NCBI RefSeq assembly: GCF_038007965.1
Contig: NZ_JBBOYD010000001.1
Span: 4,504,501-4,568,500, forward strand
Source: Niallia sp. FSL W8-0635
GTDB taxonomy: Bacteria > Bacillota > Bacilli > Bacillales > Cytobacillaceae
Length of the DNA: 64,000 bases
Reading direction: 5' to 3'
Each line of letters begins with the position of its first letter. Position 1 is the stretch's first letter. Shown here piece after piece: positions 63,673-64,000 of this stretch. The notes beneath the pieces are model-generated. The model was not told the origin of the DNA. It did no database searches and was given only the letters and a program-made list of their open reading frames with translations. Both the position numbers and the translations under genes were made by a program.

Positions 63673-63719
63673 AGAATGTCTCTACAATATTTAGGATACA
63701 AATATTGTAGAGACATTCT
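63673..63719 (-). terminator. long-stem terminator of the pyruvyl transferase-like gene
   Basis: AGAATGTCTCTACAATATTT (63673-63692) pairs perfectly over 20 bases with 63700-63719. On the minus strand it is followed by TTTTTTATTT. Confidence 0.92.
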
Positions 63720-63732
63720 AATTTTAGCTAAC

Positions 63733-64000
63733 TTATCCTCTAAAAAAATCCTTCAACACTTGGAAATCCTCTCTTACATCTATCTTGTTAGGCTCAGCAC
63801 TTTGCAATCTTTCCATAATCGCTGGTATCTCTTTTACATCTTTGTTATCGGTATATTCAATGAATGATAATTCATGTAGCCAATCATTATAGGAATGCTT
63901 TGCTTTTCCATAGCTGTTTCCAAATACTAGACAAGGCGTCTTCGTTATAATAGAAAAAATCATTGCGTGCAGGCGGTCTGTAATGATTAGTTTTTTTGAG
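63733..64000 (-). CDS. polysaccharide pyruvyl transferase family protein, C-terminal part (partial)
   Basis: The frame continues beyond the right edge; about 89 codons are visible. KLIITDRLHAMIFSI, then TKTPCLVFGNSYGKAKHSY, match the conserved end of the polysaccharide pyruvyl transferase family (R-L-H in the donor site), which includes CsaB-like and YxaB-like proteins. Pyruvylation modifies surface or exopolysaccharides. The gene is on the minus strand just upstream of the beta-glucan operon, from which it is separated by a strong terminator. The specific substrate is unknown. Confidence 0.83.
   Translation of the reverse strand, partial: SKKLIITDRLHAMIFSIITKTPCLVFGNSYGKAKHSYNDWLHELSFIEYTDNKDVKEIPAIMERLQSAEPNKIDVREDFQVLKDFFRG

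Overview
The window is chromosomal DNA from an A+T-rich Gram-positive bacterium of the Bacillaceae. The evidence is strong AGGAGG-type ribosome binding sites, TTG and GTG starts, CcpA-type cre sites, a complete Mrp antiporter operon, AcsA, IolT, YxcD and KatE relatives of Bacillus type, and an RsbK/RsbM/RsbY sigma-B signalling module. No rRNA, tRNA, prophage or CRISPR locus was seen. Species cannot be fixed from the sequence alone.

Layout. 1-6.1 kb (+): pectin/uronate catabolism, with the end of an altronate dehydratase, uronate isomerase, two deacetylase-type esterases, a sugar isomerase/epimerase and an ABC exporter-like protein. 6.4-9.2 kb: an IolT-like sugar/inositol transporter and a PTS-IIC-like membrane protein. 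9.3-10.3 kb (-): a Mn2+ (yybP-ykoY) riboswitch with terminator ahead of a small secreted/membrane protein and a YxcD homologue. 10.5-19.3 kb: two unknown membrane proteins, a flavin monooxygenase-like enzyme, a large catalase behind a good sigma-B promoter, a broken quinone-reductase gene beside its MarR regulator, a SIMPL protein, GMP reductase and an unknown protein. 19.4-23 kb: a conserved trio of surface carbohydrate-binding lipoprotein, VTC-type polyphosphate polymerase domain and DUF4956 membrane protein. 23.2-28.8 kb: the rsbY, rsbM, rsbK stress module, flanked by two copies of a ~210-bp non-coding mobile element, each with its own perfect 8-bp target duplication.

28.9-38.6 kb: a SUV3-like helicase, an oligopeptide importer (oppABCDF) and a DUF3899 protein. 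38.8-42.5 kb: acetyl-CoA synthetase with a cre site on its start region, an aldo/keto reductase and queF behind a preQ1-I riboswitch. 42.6-48.4 kb (-): mrpABCDEFG, with a divergent universal-stress-like protein. 49.4-50.7 kb: a minimal tyrosine recombinase next to a 52-bp tandem repeat array whose core also occurs, with the same 52-bp period, at the left edge of the window. 50.8-52.3 kb (-): a histidyl-tRNA synthetase preceded by an 18-codon histidine-rich leader peptide and terminator. 52.4-53.1 kb: CutC. 53.1-63.7 kb (-): an operon for import and phosphorolysis/hydrolysis of a beta-glucan oligosaccharide, best matched to 1,2-beta-oligoglucan (sophoro-oligosaccharide) use, with its LacI regulator and two GAAACGTTTC operators. 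The window ends inside a polysaccharide pyruvyl transferase-like gene.

How it fits together: much of the window is carbohydrate scavenging (pectin uronates, inositol or pentoses, beta-glucans, acetate) under CcpA/LacI-type control. The rest is stress and ion homeostasis: sigma-B signalling, catalase, Mn2+ and Na+/H+. Several leaders use RNA-level control (Mn2+, preQ1, histidine attenuation). The most noteworthy items are the histidine leader peptide on hisS, the Mn2+ riboswitch on genes of unknown function, the mobile elements bracketing the sigma-B module, and the shared 52-bp repeat arrays.
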